Source: Rhizobium sp. Root274
GTDB taxonomy: Bacteria; Pseudomonadota; Alphaproteobacteria; Rhizobiales; Rhizobiaceae
Length of the DNA stretch: 64,000 nt
Direction: 5' to 3'
Assembly: GCF_001429245.1 (NCBI RefSeq)
Contig: NZ_LMJE01000008.1
Span: 451,868 to 515,867 of the forward strand
Position 1 is the stretch's first letter. Every line of letters starts with the position of its first letter. A program made the translations under genes and the position numbers. Of this stretch, positions 7,502 to 16,365 are shown piece after piece. A model generated the notes under the pieces. That model was not told the origin of the DNA and made no database searches. It was given only the letters and a program-made list of their open reading frames with translations.

Positions 7502-10240
7502 TCAGTCTGCGGTGTCGGAGACGATCGCGGCATCCTCGGCCTTCGCGCCGTCACGAACCGCCTTCAGGGTGCGGGCAGCGAGCAGATTTCCGGATCGTGC
7601 CGAACGATCAAACCAAATCGATGCCTGTTCCACGTCCTTATCGACCCATTCGCCGGTCAGATATGCGAGGCCGAGCTGATAGGCGGCATTGGGATGATTG
7701 CGTTCCGCCGCCTTCTGAAGCCAGGCGATGGCCTGACGGGTATCGCTCTCTGCCTGGGGACGCAGAGCGAATACACGGGAGATCTCATACATTGCGGCGG
7801 TGTTGCCGGCATTGGCCGCGCGCTCCAGCCAGTCAAGGCCCGCCTCGCGCGACTGGTTCAGGCCATAGCCGTTCAACAGCATGTGGCCCAGCGCCGCCAT
7901 GGCCTCCTTGTCTCCGGAATGGGCCGCCGCATACATGCGGCTGGCGGCGGCATCCGGCCGGATCGCCGGGCCGAACCCATTGAGATAATATTCGCCGAGG
8001 GCACGCTCGGCTGCTGAGGAACCGCGGGCTGCCTGGGCATTGAGAAGCGCTACGGCTTTGGCGGGATTGCGTCCAGCCGAGGAGAAGGCGAGCCAATCGG
8101 CCTCCAGCAATGTGGCTTTCGGCATGCGCATGCCATTCTCCCTGCGCACATCGGCGACCAGCGACGCGGCCTTGCGGGCATCACGCTCGACGCCGATGCC
8201 GAGCATATAGGCGCGGGCGAGCAAGAGGCGGGCTTCGGGGTCCTTGGGATTGTCATCGAGAATTTTCTGCAGCACCGCGATGGCGGCCGGCACCTTGTCG
8301 CGCTGCATGACCGAAGAAAGATAGCTCGCGGCGAGTGCCGTACGGGCATATTGGGAACCGCTCGCTGCAGCCTTTTCAAGCATCGAAATGGCTGCAGCCG
8401 TCTGTTCGGGCGTCACTGCGGTTGCCGATTCCAACCTTCCAAGAGCCACGAGGTCTGCGGGCTCCAGCTCATCTTCCCGAATGTCGGAGAGAAGCGCGTC
8501 GGCTTGCTGAAGATGGGCAGGAATGCCGCTGGAAATGAGGAGAGATGCGAGGGCAATCGTGTCAATCGGCGTCTGAATGGCGGATTTGGCCCGTTCCAGT
8601 GTGATCCCGTCCAAATTCTGCTGGCGCAGGCGTGCCTGGACCATGGCCAAACCGCCGCGGGGATCTCCGGCATCGATCTGGGCGAGATAGAAGCGATCTG
8701 CTTCTTCCCGTTCGCCAGGATCACGCGAGGCGGCCCGCATTTCGGCCAACTCCCAGTCTGCGCGTTCGACGGCGTGCTCACTTGCCTGGATGAACCAGCG
8801 TTTGGCAAAGCTGTCGCTGCGTGCCAGTTGATCGCCTTGGCGGTAGAGCTGGCCGAGCCGCAGCATGGCTTGACCGACATTGTCGTCCGTTGCCTTGAAC
8901 AGCAGGCGTATTGCCTGATTGCGACTGAGCACTGCTTCCGACATCCGCCCATCCAGGGCCAGACTGGCAATGGTGAAATTGGAAAATCCGACGCTGACGA
9001 ACGGGGTTTTTCGCAGGCTTTCAATAAGGGCGCGCGCGATAGCGTCTGGCAGGGGGCGTCCATTCGCTTCAAGCCACGCATTGTAGGCGAGCGCGGCGAC
9101 GCTGCGACCGGCCAGCGCCTGTTTTTCCAACAGCGGCAGAAGAACCTTGCCAATTACCTCGGACTCGGCCGAGTGCCAGTTTTGGTTGGCGAGATTGGCC
9201 AAGGCGTCCGGATCGTCGGCAATGGGTTCGAGCGCTGCCATGATCAGCTTTTCACGCTCTTCGGGCGCTCCCTTGAAGGCCAGTGCAATCTTCAGGTCCA
9301 GGTTCGACAATTCGACCGAGGCCGTGCGCACATCGGCTTCACTTGCCCGCTGCAGCCACCAACGGGCTTCGGCGTTCGAGACGGGCATGTTCGTCTGGGC
9401 GATCACCGCGCGACCAAGTGCCAGGGCCGCATTGCGGCCGCCGGCGCGGGCGGCCTGGCGGAAGAGATCGGCGGCGCGGACCGGGTCTGCCTCGATATTG
9501 AGACCCAGAAGATACTGTTCCGCGAGTTGCTCGACGGCGCCCACCGGATCGTCTTGAGCCGCCCGTTCCAGCCATTTCATGGCCTTATGCGGATCACGGT
9601 CGGCCAGAAGACCATCTGCATAGAAATGGAACAGCGACTGGGCGGCCGGGGCCTGCCCCTCTTCGGCACGCTGGGTGAGACGGGTGAGGACCGCCTGTTT
9701 GAGCGTGTCACCCACCGGGACCCCAGCCGCGTCGAGATCCCTCACGGCTCCGGCGCTTCCGAGCATTGCAGCCGCTTCGAGCCTCGGGATTGCCTGCTCC
9801 AGAGGCATGTGGCGGTTGTCTATGGCATCGATGGCGAGCAGATAGGTCGCATCGCCGTTGCCCTCGAGTGCCAGGGACTGCAGCGCAGGTTCTATCGTGG
9901 AAAAACCTTGGCCGCCCGAGGTGCGCATCAACAGTCGTCCGAGAGAGACGATGACGGCGGGCGAGCCGTCACCAAGCTCGATCGCCCGGCGATAGGCGGC
10001 GATCGCTGCGTTGCGATCGGCCTTGCGGATCGGGTTGTCGGCGCTGAAGATGAGGCCGTCCCGGTAGAGGTCGCCCAGTTGCCGCTGATCCTGGGGTGTC
10101 ATGCTGCGCGAAAGCGTCTCCACCAGAGCCTGCTCTGCGGCGAAGCGCTCGGCGAGACCCGTTTCCTCGGCTGCGACTGCGGACTGAAGCAGGCCGAGGA
10201 GCGCGAGACCGACGGCGAAGATTTTTGCAAGGCCTGTCAT
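7502..10240 (-). CDS. Giant exported Sel1/TPR repeat protein (alginate operon)
   Basis: 912 residues. The ATG overlaps the stop of the upstream PL5 gene in an ATGA arrangement, which fixes the start and suggests translational coupling. The signal peptide is clean (KIFAVGLALLGLLQSAVAA) with no lipobox Cys. The mature part is an alpha-solenoid of Sel1 repeats; clear units include AMKWLERAAQDDP, LGHMLLNGYGLN, GLDWLERAANAGNTAAM and AYQLGLAYLTGEWV. Its middle region is more degenerate TPR-like sequence. With its two neighbours and the helical N-terminus of AlgG, the operon encodes close to 2,900 residues of helical repeats, far beyond the single AlgK of Pseudomonas. The exact binding partners cannot be read from the sequence. 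Confidence 0.84.
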   Translation of the reverse strand: MTGLAKIFAVGLALLGLLQSAVAAEETGLAERFAAEQALVETLSRSMTPQDQRQLGDLYRDGLIFSADNPIRKADRNAAIAAYRRAIELGDGSPAVIVSLGRLLMRTSGGQGFSTIEPALQSLALEGNGDATYLLAIDAIDNRHMPLEQAIPRLEAAAMLGSAGAVRDLDAAGVPVGDTLKQAVLTRLTQRAEEGQAPAAQSLFHFYADGLLADRDPHKAMKWLERAAQDDPVGAVEQLAEQYLLGLNIEADPVRAADLFRQAARAGGRNAALALGRAVIAQTNMPVSNAEARWWLQRASEADVRTASVELSNLDLKIALAFKGAPEEREKLIMAALEPIADDPDALANLANQNWHSAESEVIGKVLLPLLEKQALAGRSVAALAYNAWLEANGRPLPDAIARALIESLRKTPFVSVGFSNFTIASLALDGRMSEAVLSRNQAIRLLFKATDDNVGQAMLRLGQLYRQGDQLARSDSFAKRWFIQASEHAVERADWELAEMRAASRDPGEREEADRFYLAQIDAGDPRGGLAMVQARLRQQNLDGITLERAKSAIQTPIDTIALASLLISSGIPAHLQQADALLSDIREDELEPADLVALGRLESATAVTPEQTAAAISMLEKAAASGSQYARTALAASYLSSVMQRDKVPAAIAVLQKILDDNPKDPEARLLLARAYMLGIGVERDARKAASLVADVRRENGMRMPKATLLEADWLAFSSAGRNPAKAVALLNAQAARGSSAAERALGEYYLNGFGPAIRPDAAASRMYAAAHSGDKEAMAALGHMLLNGYGLNQSREAGLDWLERAANAGNTAAMYEISRVFALRPQAESDTRQAIAWLQKAAERNHPNAAYQLGLAYLTGEWVDKDVEQASIWFDRSARSGNLLAARTLKAVRDGAKAEDAAIVSDTAD

Positions 10241-11343
10241 GGCTGCCCCCAGAAACAAGTCGAATTTCCACCAATGAATTCATCAATCAGAGGCCGTCGT
10301 GCCACGATCTGCCGCGAAAAGAGGTCCTTCAGCCGATCAAAGGCGAGGCCGTGACCTGAAAGAATGGCCGCTTCGGCCCAGCCCATGTAGTGCCGTCCGT
10401 GACCACGGGTCTCAAGGAAGCCGAGTTCCAATTGGTGGAAGTCCTTTTCAGGCCCCGGAATGTGGTTTTCGGCAGAATAGACGGCGACCAGGATCGGCGA
10501 GGCTATGCCGTTCAGAAGCGCACCGAGCAAGGTGGCGTAGGAGCGCCCTTCGGGCGAGGTGCGGCTGTAGAGATCAAAGCCCTGGCCGCGCGCCGTCTCC
10601 GCCATGACGGTCAGGCTTGAGAGTGTCTGGCGCTGATACCAAAGGGCACGGGCGCCCCGCCTTGCCTCAAGGGCCAGGGTTCCATCCGGTCTGACGTCGT
10701 GAAGAACCGTTTCGTACCTCGCCAGACCCTTTTCCATCATGGCCTTGTTGCCGGTCTGGGCGCCCCAGACGGCAAGCACACTGTCGGCGAGGACCCGGTG
10801 GTTGTTGTGGTCGACATCCCCATCGAACGTGTGGTCGATCTTGCGGACCAGGCCGTCGATCCAGGTGCGTAGGCGGCCTGCCTGTTCGGCCTCCAGGCCG
10901 GGCTCGAGAATGGCATAGGCGACGCTCAGCGGCAGCAATTGCCGTTTCAGTGCATAATAGGCATCGTTGATCTCTTCCGTTTCGGTGAAGGCTGCGGCGG
11001 CTGCCCAGCGGTCAAGCAGGTCACCCAGGCGGCTGCGGGCACCGGCGTCGCCGGCGAGAGCCCGACCGGAGAGCACCATCACGGCCCAGGAGAAATCCTC
11101 AGCCGAGGTGTCGGAGCCGTATCCTTCGGTGGTTGCCAGCTTGCGGATCGGTTTCAGCTTTTCCCAGGCGGGATCGATGGCGACCGCGAGGCAGAGCGCG
11201 CGAATGTCTCTGTAGGCGTCGGTCCGGAGGGTGTTGGCCCGGCTCTCGACATCGAAGAGGCCTGCCCAGCTTGCGGCCATGGCGGGAAGCGCGAGGCCCA
11301 GCGACAGGCAGGCCGCAGACATAAGTGAAAAGAGCCTAGCCAT
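10237..11343 (-). CDS. Second PL5-like alginate lyase family protein, periplasmic
   Basis: 368 residues with a signal peptide ending near LALPAMA. It keeps the core PL5 landmarks in the right order: DHNNHRVLAD (Asn-His pair) and, about 45 residues later, PDGTLALEARRGARALWYQ (Arg and Tyr). The His found next to the Tyr in AlgL (AYHNY) is Gln here, and the N-terminal Lys region is not obvious. It is therefore a divergent alginate lyase, perhaps with altered substrate preference, or a polymer-binding relative. It overlaps algG by 8 nt at its start and the giant Sel1 gene by 4 nt at its end, so it sits inside the polymer-processing block rather than beside the first lyase. Confidence 0.75.
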   Translation of the reverse strand: MARLFSLMSAACLSLGLALPAMAASWAGLFDVESRANTLRTDAYRDIRALCLAVAIDPAWEKLKPIRKLATTEGYGSDTSAEDFSWAVMVLSGRALAGDAGARSRLGDLLDRWAAAAAFTETEEINDAYYALKRQLLPLSVAYAILEPGLEAEQAGRLRTWIDGLVRKIDHTFDGDVDHNNHRVLADSVLAVWGAQTGNKAMMEKGLARYETVLHDVRPDGTLALEARRGARALWYQRQTLSSLTVMAETARGQGFDLYSRTSPEGRSYATLLGALLNGIASPILVAVYSAENHIPGPEKDFHQLELGFLETRGHGRHYMGWAEAAILSGHGLAFDRLKDLFSRQIVARRPLIDEFIGGNSTCFWGQP

Positions 11344-14300
11344 CCCGCGCTGCCTCGCCGATCGCGGCCGGTGTCGGGGACAGCATCATCCCGGTGCAGA
11401 TGGTGCGCTTGCGCGGCGGATGCGGCCATTCGCCGAACCTGCAGCTTTGTACGGCCTCTTCCGGCTCACAGCTGTTGTCGGTAAGGAGCGCCGATGTCTC
11501 GCGCAGGCGCAGCAGGAAGGGGGAGAGCTGGCGCAGGTCTCCAGCGAAGATGTTGTCGCGCTGGCGACGATACATGTTGCCATCGAGCTGAAGCTGGGCA
11601 GCACCAGCCACATTGATGGCGTCCGCGTTCTCGGAGAAGGCATTGCCGCTGATGACGGCCGTGACCAGCGTCTGATAGGGATCGAGCTCGAAATTGCGGG
11701 TCTTGCCTTCCGGCGACTGGCGCAGGTCGGCGACATATATGTCGGCGCCGCTTTGTGTGTTGGCCTCAATGCGGTTGTCATACATGCCGACATCGGCGCT
11801 GTTGCGGATCTTGATGCCTGCGCGCCGGTTGCGGCTCAGATCATTGGCCGCAGCGATATTGCAGCCGCTTTCGTAGAAGGTGAGGCCGTCGCCCTCGTTG
11901 GCCACTGCCGTGTTGGCATAGACGATGTTGCGCACACTGGTGCGGTCGAGCATGATGCCCGAGCCTTTGTTGTGGACGGAAACATTGCCGACGATGAAAC
12001 TGTCATCGACTTCGCGCGAGACGATGATGCCGTGCTTTTTCTGCGAGCCATAGGCGGTATTCAGTGCGATCAGCAGGTGACGCGACCGGTCATGCGGGTC
12101 GATGCCATAGATGATGTTGTCGCGATACTCGTTGCCAATCACGCGGACATGGTCGACTTCATAGCTGTAATAGCCATAGCGCAGGTTCTCGAAGCTGTTG
12201 TCGACGATGTTGCCGGTGGGCCGGTTGTCGTCGAAGGCATAGAGCGACTGGACGGCGGCGCCGCTGGACTGGGTGAGGCCGAAGGCCTTGCTGCTGTCGT
12301 AGCCCAACATGGCAAGGCGGCTGCCGGCGATCTGGATGTCGCTGCCGCCCCAGGCGGTGATGAATGGGCGGAAATTCGCGCGGGTCTTGTCGGTTGCGAT
12401 GGCGGGGCGGGCGCCAATCTCGTCATAGCCGATGATTTCTGCATCCTGGACGACGAGGCGTCCGGCGACGGCGATGAAGGTGCCGGACTGGGCGCCGAGC
12501 TTGTACTGGCTGAATTCCGCGCCTGACATCAAAAGCGTCGCACCGGGCAGGACGATGATGGGCACGCGGACCAGAAGGGTATCGCCCTCAACGGAGAGGA
12601 GGCGGCGCGCGGTGGTTTCCGGGAGGTCGCGCAGGAGAGTGCCGAGCGTCACGACACCCTTTTCGACGGCGATGTAACGCGGCCAGGTCATCTGCTGGGA
12701 GATCTGGACCTGATGGATGGCAGCCTCGCCGCCGGTGCTGAGCTTGAAGGCCTCAAGGCTGAAGGGACTGAAGCCGAGGATTGCGAGGTGGCCGACGCCC
12801 CCGGCCGGGGCGGGAACGCGGCTCCGCAGCATGGCTGCGTCATGTTCGAAAATGTTCGGCATCTGAATGCCGGGGAGTGCCCTTGTCGAGGGTGCCGGGG
12901 CGACAATTTGATGGCGGCCGATCGCGAAATCGGCCGGTTGGCCCGCTGCCGCCGGCGTGGTCACCGCCAAGGGATCGATCTGGGGATCGTTCAGCCATCC
13001 CTTGACGTCGAGCGTTTTGGCGCGGGCCTCTGCCATCCGGCGCAGGGCGGGGATGCGGGCCTGCCAAGGGAGGTTGGCGATACTGGAGACGAAGGTCTCG
13101 ACTTCTCCGGTTTTCTCGAAGGATGCATAGGCCAGATCCGCACGCAGGGTTGCAGCGAGATCGGCCGGCAGGCGGGGCAGTCGGCGTTCTGCCGGTTCTA
13201 GAGCGCCCTGCTTCACCAGGAGATCGGCAATTTCGCTTTCGGCCTCTCGGCGGGCGCCCGGATCGCCAATGGCGTCGAGCAGGCTGTCTGCACGGGCGAG
13301 CTCGCCGATCCGGGCGAAGGCAACGGCAATTTCGGCGCGGCTGTCATCGACGTCCTTGCCGTTGGCGAGGAGAGCAACCGCCTCGTCCAGGATCTCCCGG
13401 GCGGAGGCCTTACCCTCGGTGGCGAGCGCGATCTCGATCAGGATGCGGCAGCGGGTTTCGTCGCCGGCGGCCTGGATCAGAAAATCGCGGGCAAGGCCCA
13501 TATCGCCCTTCTCGATGGCATGTTCGGCGAGCGCTTCGAGAACCCGGTCTCGATCCGCTCCCGGGTTGATCTTGGCGAGATTTGCAGTCGCCTCCTGCGT
13601 TTTGCCGCGTTTCACGAAGGCACGGGCAATGGCAGAGCGGGCATAGCTTTGATCTTCCTGACGCGAGATTTCCGCCAGCAGTTCGTTCGCATCGTCCAGC
13701 CGGTCGTCATCGGCGAAACCTTTGACCAGGCGGGATATTGCGAGGGACCGCTCATTGCCCTGCGGGAGCGCCCGGGCGAGGGTTTGCGCAGGCCCGAATT
13801 CCGCGAAGGCCGCCAGGGCCGCGACGAGGTTGGCCGTGGCATTGGGGTCATCGAGTTTCAGGGCGACATCCTGAAGCAGGATCTCGCGGCCGGCGTCGAT
13901 ATAACCCTGACGGCGGAGATCCTTGGCAATTGCGATATCGGCATCGACACGCGCCTTGGCTGTCAAAAGCAAGGGGACGATTTCGCGGGCGCGCAAGGCC
14001 TTGCTGCGTTCGATCCGGACATCGATCAGCTGGCGCAGTGCCTTGTTCTGATCGCGGTCACGCGACATGGATTTTGCCGTGCGCAGTGCGAGCGCATCGT
14101 CGCGCTTGTCGAGCGCCATGCGCAGGATGTTGTCGAGGAATTCGACGCGCACATCCTCATCACGGTCGAGTGCCTGGGCAAGCAAAAGGGCGCGTGCCGG
14201 GTCTTTGGCGGCGAGCGCTGCTTCGATGAGCGTCTTCAGCGCATCTCTGGACGGGTTGACCATGCCTTCGGCGGCCAGCGCATCGAGGGCGACCGTCTGA

Positions 14301-14956
14301 TACATTTCGGCGCGGGTGCGGGCGAGGACAACGGAATTGGTGGCGATCTCAAGAATGCCTTCCGGCAGCTTGCCAGACGGAAAAACCAAGACTGCGGCCC
14401 GCAGGGCCCCGTCGCGTGTCGCATCCCGGTCGATCCCGCGTGCTTCCTCTATGGCGAGAGTCGCCAGGCGTTCGGCCTCCTCGCCCTGTCCGGTGCGGAC
14501 ATGGGCTGCGGCGAGCGCGCTCCACCCTGCCGAGCGGTAAGCCGGATCCCTGATGGCTTCCATTGCGGCCTTGGCGTCAAGGTCCGCCTGAAGGCCGGCA
14601 TCGCCGGGGCCGATCAGCGCTGCTAAGGCCTCGACGAGGCTGAGGCGAAGGACATCGGGGAGGATGGCCTGGGCCGCGAGGTCCATCAAGGCTTTCTTCG
14701 CTCCGGCATCCGCCTGATCATTGCGGCCAAGCCCTTCCAGAACACCGATCGCATCCACCGCCTCGCTCAGCAGGCGGACCCGTGCCTGAGGGTCCCGCTC
14801 GGAATCCAGCTTCACAATGCCCTCGGTCACGATGGTGCGTGCCATGTCCACTTCACTCTCGATGGATGCGGAGGCTGGTGCGGCAAAGGCCAGGTAACCT
14901 GTGAGCAAAAGGAGGCACAGGCGGGTTCCGTCGGGGCGGAGGGATAGCGTGGCCAT
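11336..14956 (-). CDS. algG: Giant AlgG: helical-repeat region fused to mannuronan C5-epimerase
   Basis: 1,206 residues, more than twice the size of Pseudomonas AlgG. After a signal peptide (LCLLLLTGYLAFAAPASA), about 640 residues form an alpha-helical TPR-like solenoid (repeated ARAIVRxG/ARxAIARAFVKRGKTQEA-type helices). The C-terminal 480 or so residues are a right-handed beta-helix closely matching AlgG: GSDIQIAGSRL, YDSSKAFGLTQSS, YGIDPHDRSRHLLIA, KKHGIIVSREV and LYESG-like blocks follow in order. The catalytic DPHD motif is intact (D953-H955-D956). The enzyme epimerises mannuronate to guluronate in the periplasm during export. Its start overlaps the algA stop by 1 nt. The fusion suggests that a scaffold like AlgK has been joined directly to the epimerase; that functional reading is inference. 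Confidence 0.92.
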   Translation of the reverse strand: MATLSLRPDGTRLCLLLLTGYLAFAAPASASIESEVDMARTIVTEGIVKLDSERDPQARVRLLSEAVDAIGVLEGLGRNDQADAGAKKALMDLAAQAILPDVLRLSLVEALAALIGPGDAGLQADLDAKAAMEAIRDPAYRSAGWSALAAAHVRTGQGEEAERLATLAIEEARGIDRDATRDGALRAAVLVFPSGKLPEGILEIATNSVVLARTRAEMYQTVALDALAAEGMVNPSRDALKTLIEAALAAKDPARALLLAQALDRDEDVRVEFLDNILRMALDKRDDALALRTAKSMSRDRDQNKALRQLIDVRIERSKALRAREIVPLLLTAKARVDADIAIAKDLRRQGYIDAGREILLQDVALKLDDPNATANLVAALAAFAEFGPAQTLARALPQGNERSLAISRLVKGFADDDRLDDANELLAEISRQEDQSYARSAIARAFVKRGKTQEATANLAKINPGADRDRVLEALAEHAIEKGDMGLARDFLIQAAGDETRCRILIEIALATEGKASAREILDEAVALLANGKDVDDSRAEIAVAFARIGELARADSLLDAIGDPGARREAESEIADLLVKQGALEPAERRLPRLPADLAATLRADLAYASFEKTGEVETFVSSIANLPWQARIPALRRMAEARAKTLDVKGWLNDPQIDPLAVTTPAAAGQPADFAIGRHQIVAPAPSTRALPGIQMPNIFEHDAAMLRSRVPAPAGGVGHLAILGFSPFSLEAFKLSTGGEAAIHQVQISQQMTWPRYIAVEKGVVTLGTLLRDLPETTARRLLSVEGDTLLVRVPIIVLPGATLLMSGAEFSQYKLGAQSGTFIAVAGRLVVQDAEIIGYDEIGARPAIATDKTRANFRPFITAWGGSDIQIAGSRLAMLGYDSSKAFGLTQSSGAAVQSLYAFDDNRPTGNIVDNSFENLRYGYYSYEVDHVRVIGNEYRDNIIYGIDPHDRSRHLLIALNTAYGSQKKHGIIVSREVDDSFIVGNVSVHNKGSGIMLDRTSVRNIVYANTAVANEGDGLTFYESGCNIAAANDLSRNRRAGIKIRNSADVGMYDNRIEANTQSGADIYVADLRQSPEGKTRNFELDPYQTLVTAVISGNAFSENADAINVAGAAQLQLDGNMYRRQRDNIFAGDLRQLSPFLLRLRETSALLTDNSCEPEEAVQSCRFGEWPHPPRKRTICTGMMLSPTPAAIGEAARDG

Positions 14957-16365
14957 CAGCCCACCTTTCTTTGCTGGGCAAGGCTTCCTGCCTCTTCCAC
15001 GGCACGCGTGACACTCAGCATCAGGATGGCAGCCTGTTCGCCGGGATTGCGCAGGATGAGTTTCTGGGCCGCCCGGAGATCGAGGCCAAAACCGTGAGCC
15101 AGGATCGTTTCGGCACCTGGCTCGCCGAACACAGCCTCGCCGGACAACATCACGATGCTGACCGAGGCAGGTGTTTCGTCCCGTTCCAGGTCCAGCGTGG
15201 CACCCGGCAGGATATCGATGCGTTCGACACGGAAACCCGGTCCCTCTTCGAGCAGACGGCGGCTTCCGCCCGACTGCTGGCGAACGAGGTGGCTGTCAGC
15301 CGCAGAATGGCCGAGCTTCGCCAGATGCTGGGCGACAAACTTCACATCCTGGGACTGGGCGCGCGAGGCGACGAGCAGGACATCATCCGTGTCGACGACG
15401 ACGATGTTGGAGAGGCCGATAACGGAGATCAGGCGGCGCGAACCGCTGATATAGCTGCGGCGGACGTCGCGCAGCAGGACGTCGCCTTTGAGAACATTTT
15501 CCTCGCCATTGCGCTGGCCGGTTTCCCAGAGCGCTTCGAAGGAGCCGAGATCGTTCCATTCCGGCGAGACCGGAAGGACGCCGAGCCGGGACGAATGCTC
15601 CATCACAGCGTGGTCGATGGATATTTCCGGGGCTGCGGCAAAAGTTTGCGATAGGCTGAGGCTGTTGTCCGAGCGGTTTGCCTCGGCGATACTGGCGTCG
15701 ACGGCGGCGAGGACCTCTGGCGCGTGGTCCGCCAATTCCGCAAGGATGGTATCGGCGCGGAACATGAAGATGCCGCTGTTCCAGGTGTGGCGGCCATCGG
15801 CGACGAGGCGGGAGGCAAGGTCAAAGTTCGGCTTTTCGACGAAGCTGAGGACCTTCATCACATCGCCTGCGCCGTCGGCCTCGGCTTCGATATAGCCGAA
15901 GCCCGTTTCGGGCGCGGTCGGCCGGATACCGAAAAGGGCGATGCCACCCTGCTGCACGAAGAGCAGGGCGGCACGATACGCATCCTGCAAACGGTCGGGA
16001 CGACCGATGCGGTGGTCGCTCGGCACCACCAGCAGAACGGCGTCGGGATCTTCAGCCACAAGGACCCGTGCTGCGGCCGCAATGGCGGGTGCCGTGGAAC
16101 GCATTGCGGGTTCGACGAGCACGAGCGGACGTCCAGCCGGATGGTCAATCTGCTGCAGTTCGAACTGGACGCGGGGTTCCTGCAGCGTGTTGACGAGCAC
16201 CGTGGCGCGCCCGAACTCTTCATCACGGAAGCGGGCCAGCGTGTCCTGGAACAGCGAACGCTCACCCCCCAGGGTCTGGAACTGCTTGGGCTCCAGACGG
16301 CGGGAGAGGGGCCAAAGCCGCGTGCCCGAGCCGCCGCAGAGAATGACGGGACGGATTCGGGTCAT
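14956..16365 (-). CDS. algA: Mannose-1-phosphate guanylyltransferase (AlgA-type, isomerase domain degenerate)
   Basis: 469 residues, length of bifunctional AlgA/ManC. It makes GDP-mannose from mannose-1-phosphate and GTP, the donor precursor for AlgD. The pyrophosphorylase domain is intact: CGGSGTRLWPLSR at the N-terminus, VPSDHRI, FVEKP and WNSGIFMF. The C-terminal cupin, which in Pseudomonas AlgA is a type II phosphomannose isomerase, is present as a fold (RVERIDILPGATL, MLSGEAVF, LRNPG), but the metal-binding stretch MHHHRAEHW of the Pseudomonas enzyme aligns with ERDETPASVS, so no zinc ligands remain. The isomerase activity is probably lost and supplied by the gene at 21618. Its start overlaps the alg44 stop (ATGA). 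Confidence 0.93.
   Translation of the reverse strand: MTRIRPVILCGGSGTRLWPLSRRLEPKQFQTLGGERSLFQDTLARFRDEEFGRATVLVNTLQEPRVQFELQQIDHPAGRPLVLVEPAMRSTAPAIAAAARVLVAEDPDAVLLVVPSDHRIGRPDRLQDAYRAALLFVQQGGIALFGIRPTAPETGFGYIEAEADGAGDVMKVLSFVEKPNFDLASRLVADGRHTWNSGIFMFRADTILAELADHAPEVLAAVDASIAEANRSDNSLSLSQTFAAAPEISIDHAVMEHSSRLGVLPVSPEWNDLGSFEALWETGQRNGEENVLKGDVLLRDVRRSYISGSRRLISVIGLSNIVVVDTDDVLLVASRAQSQDVKFVAQHLAKLGHSAADSHLVRQQSGGSRRLLEEGPGFRVERIDILPGATLDLERDETPASVSIVMLSGEAVFGEPGAETILAHGFGLDLRAAQKLILRNPGEQAAILMLSVTRAVEEAGSLAQQRKVG

Noticed and set aside
6127..10354. Two long plus-strand open frames (618 and 667 codons) over the Sel1 genes
   Set aside because: Minus-strand frames have signal peptides, Sel1 repeats and coupled starts; the plus-strand translations are Arg/Gly/Cys-rich with no domain.
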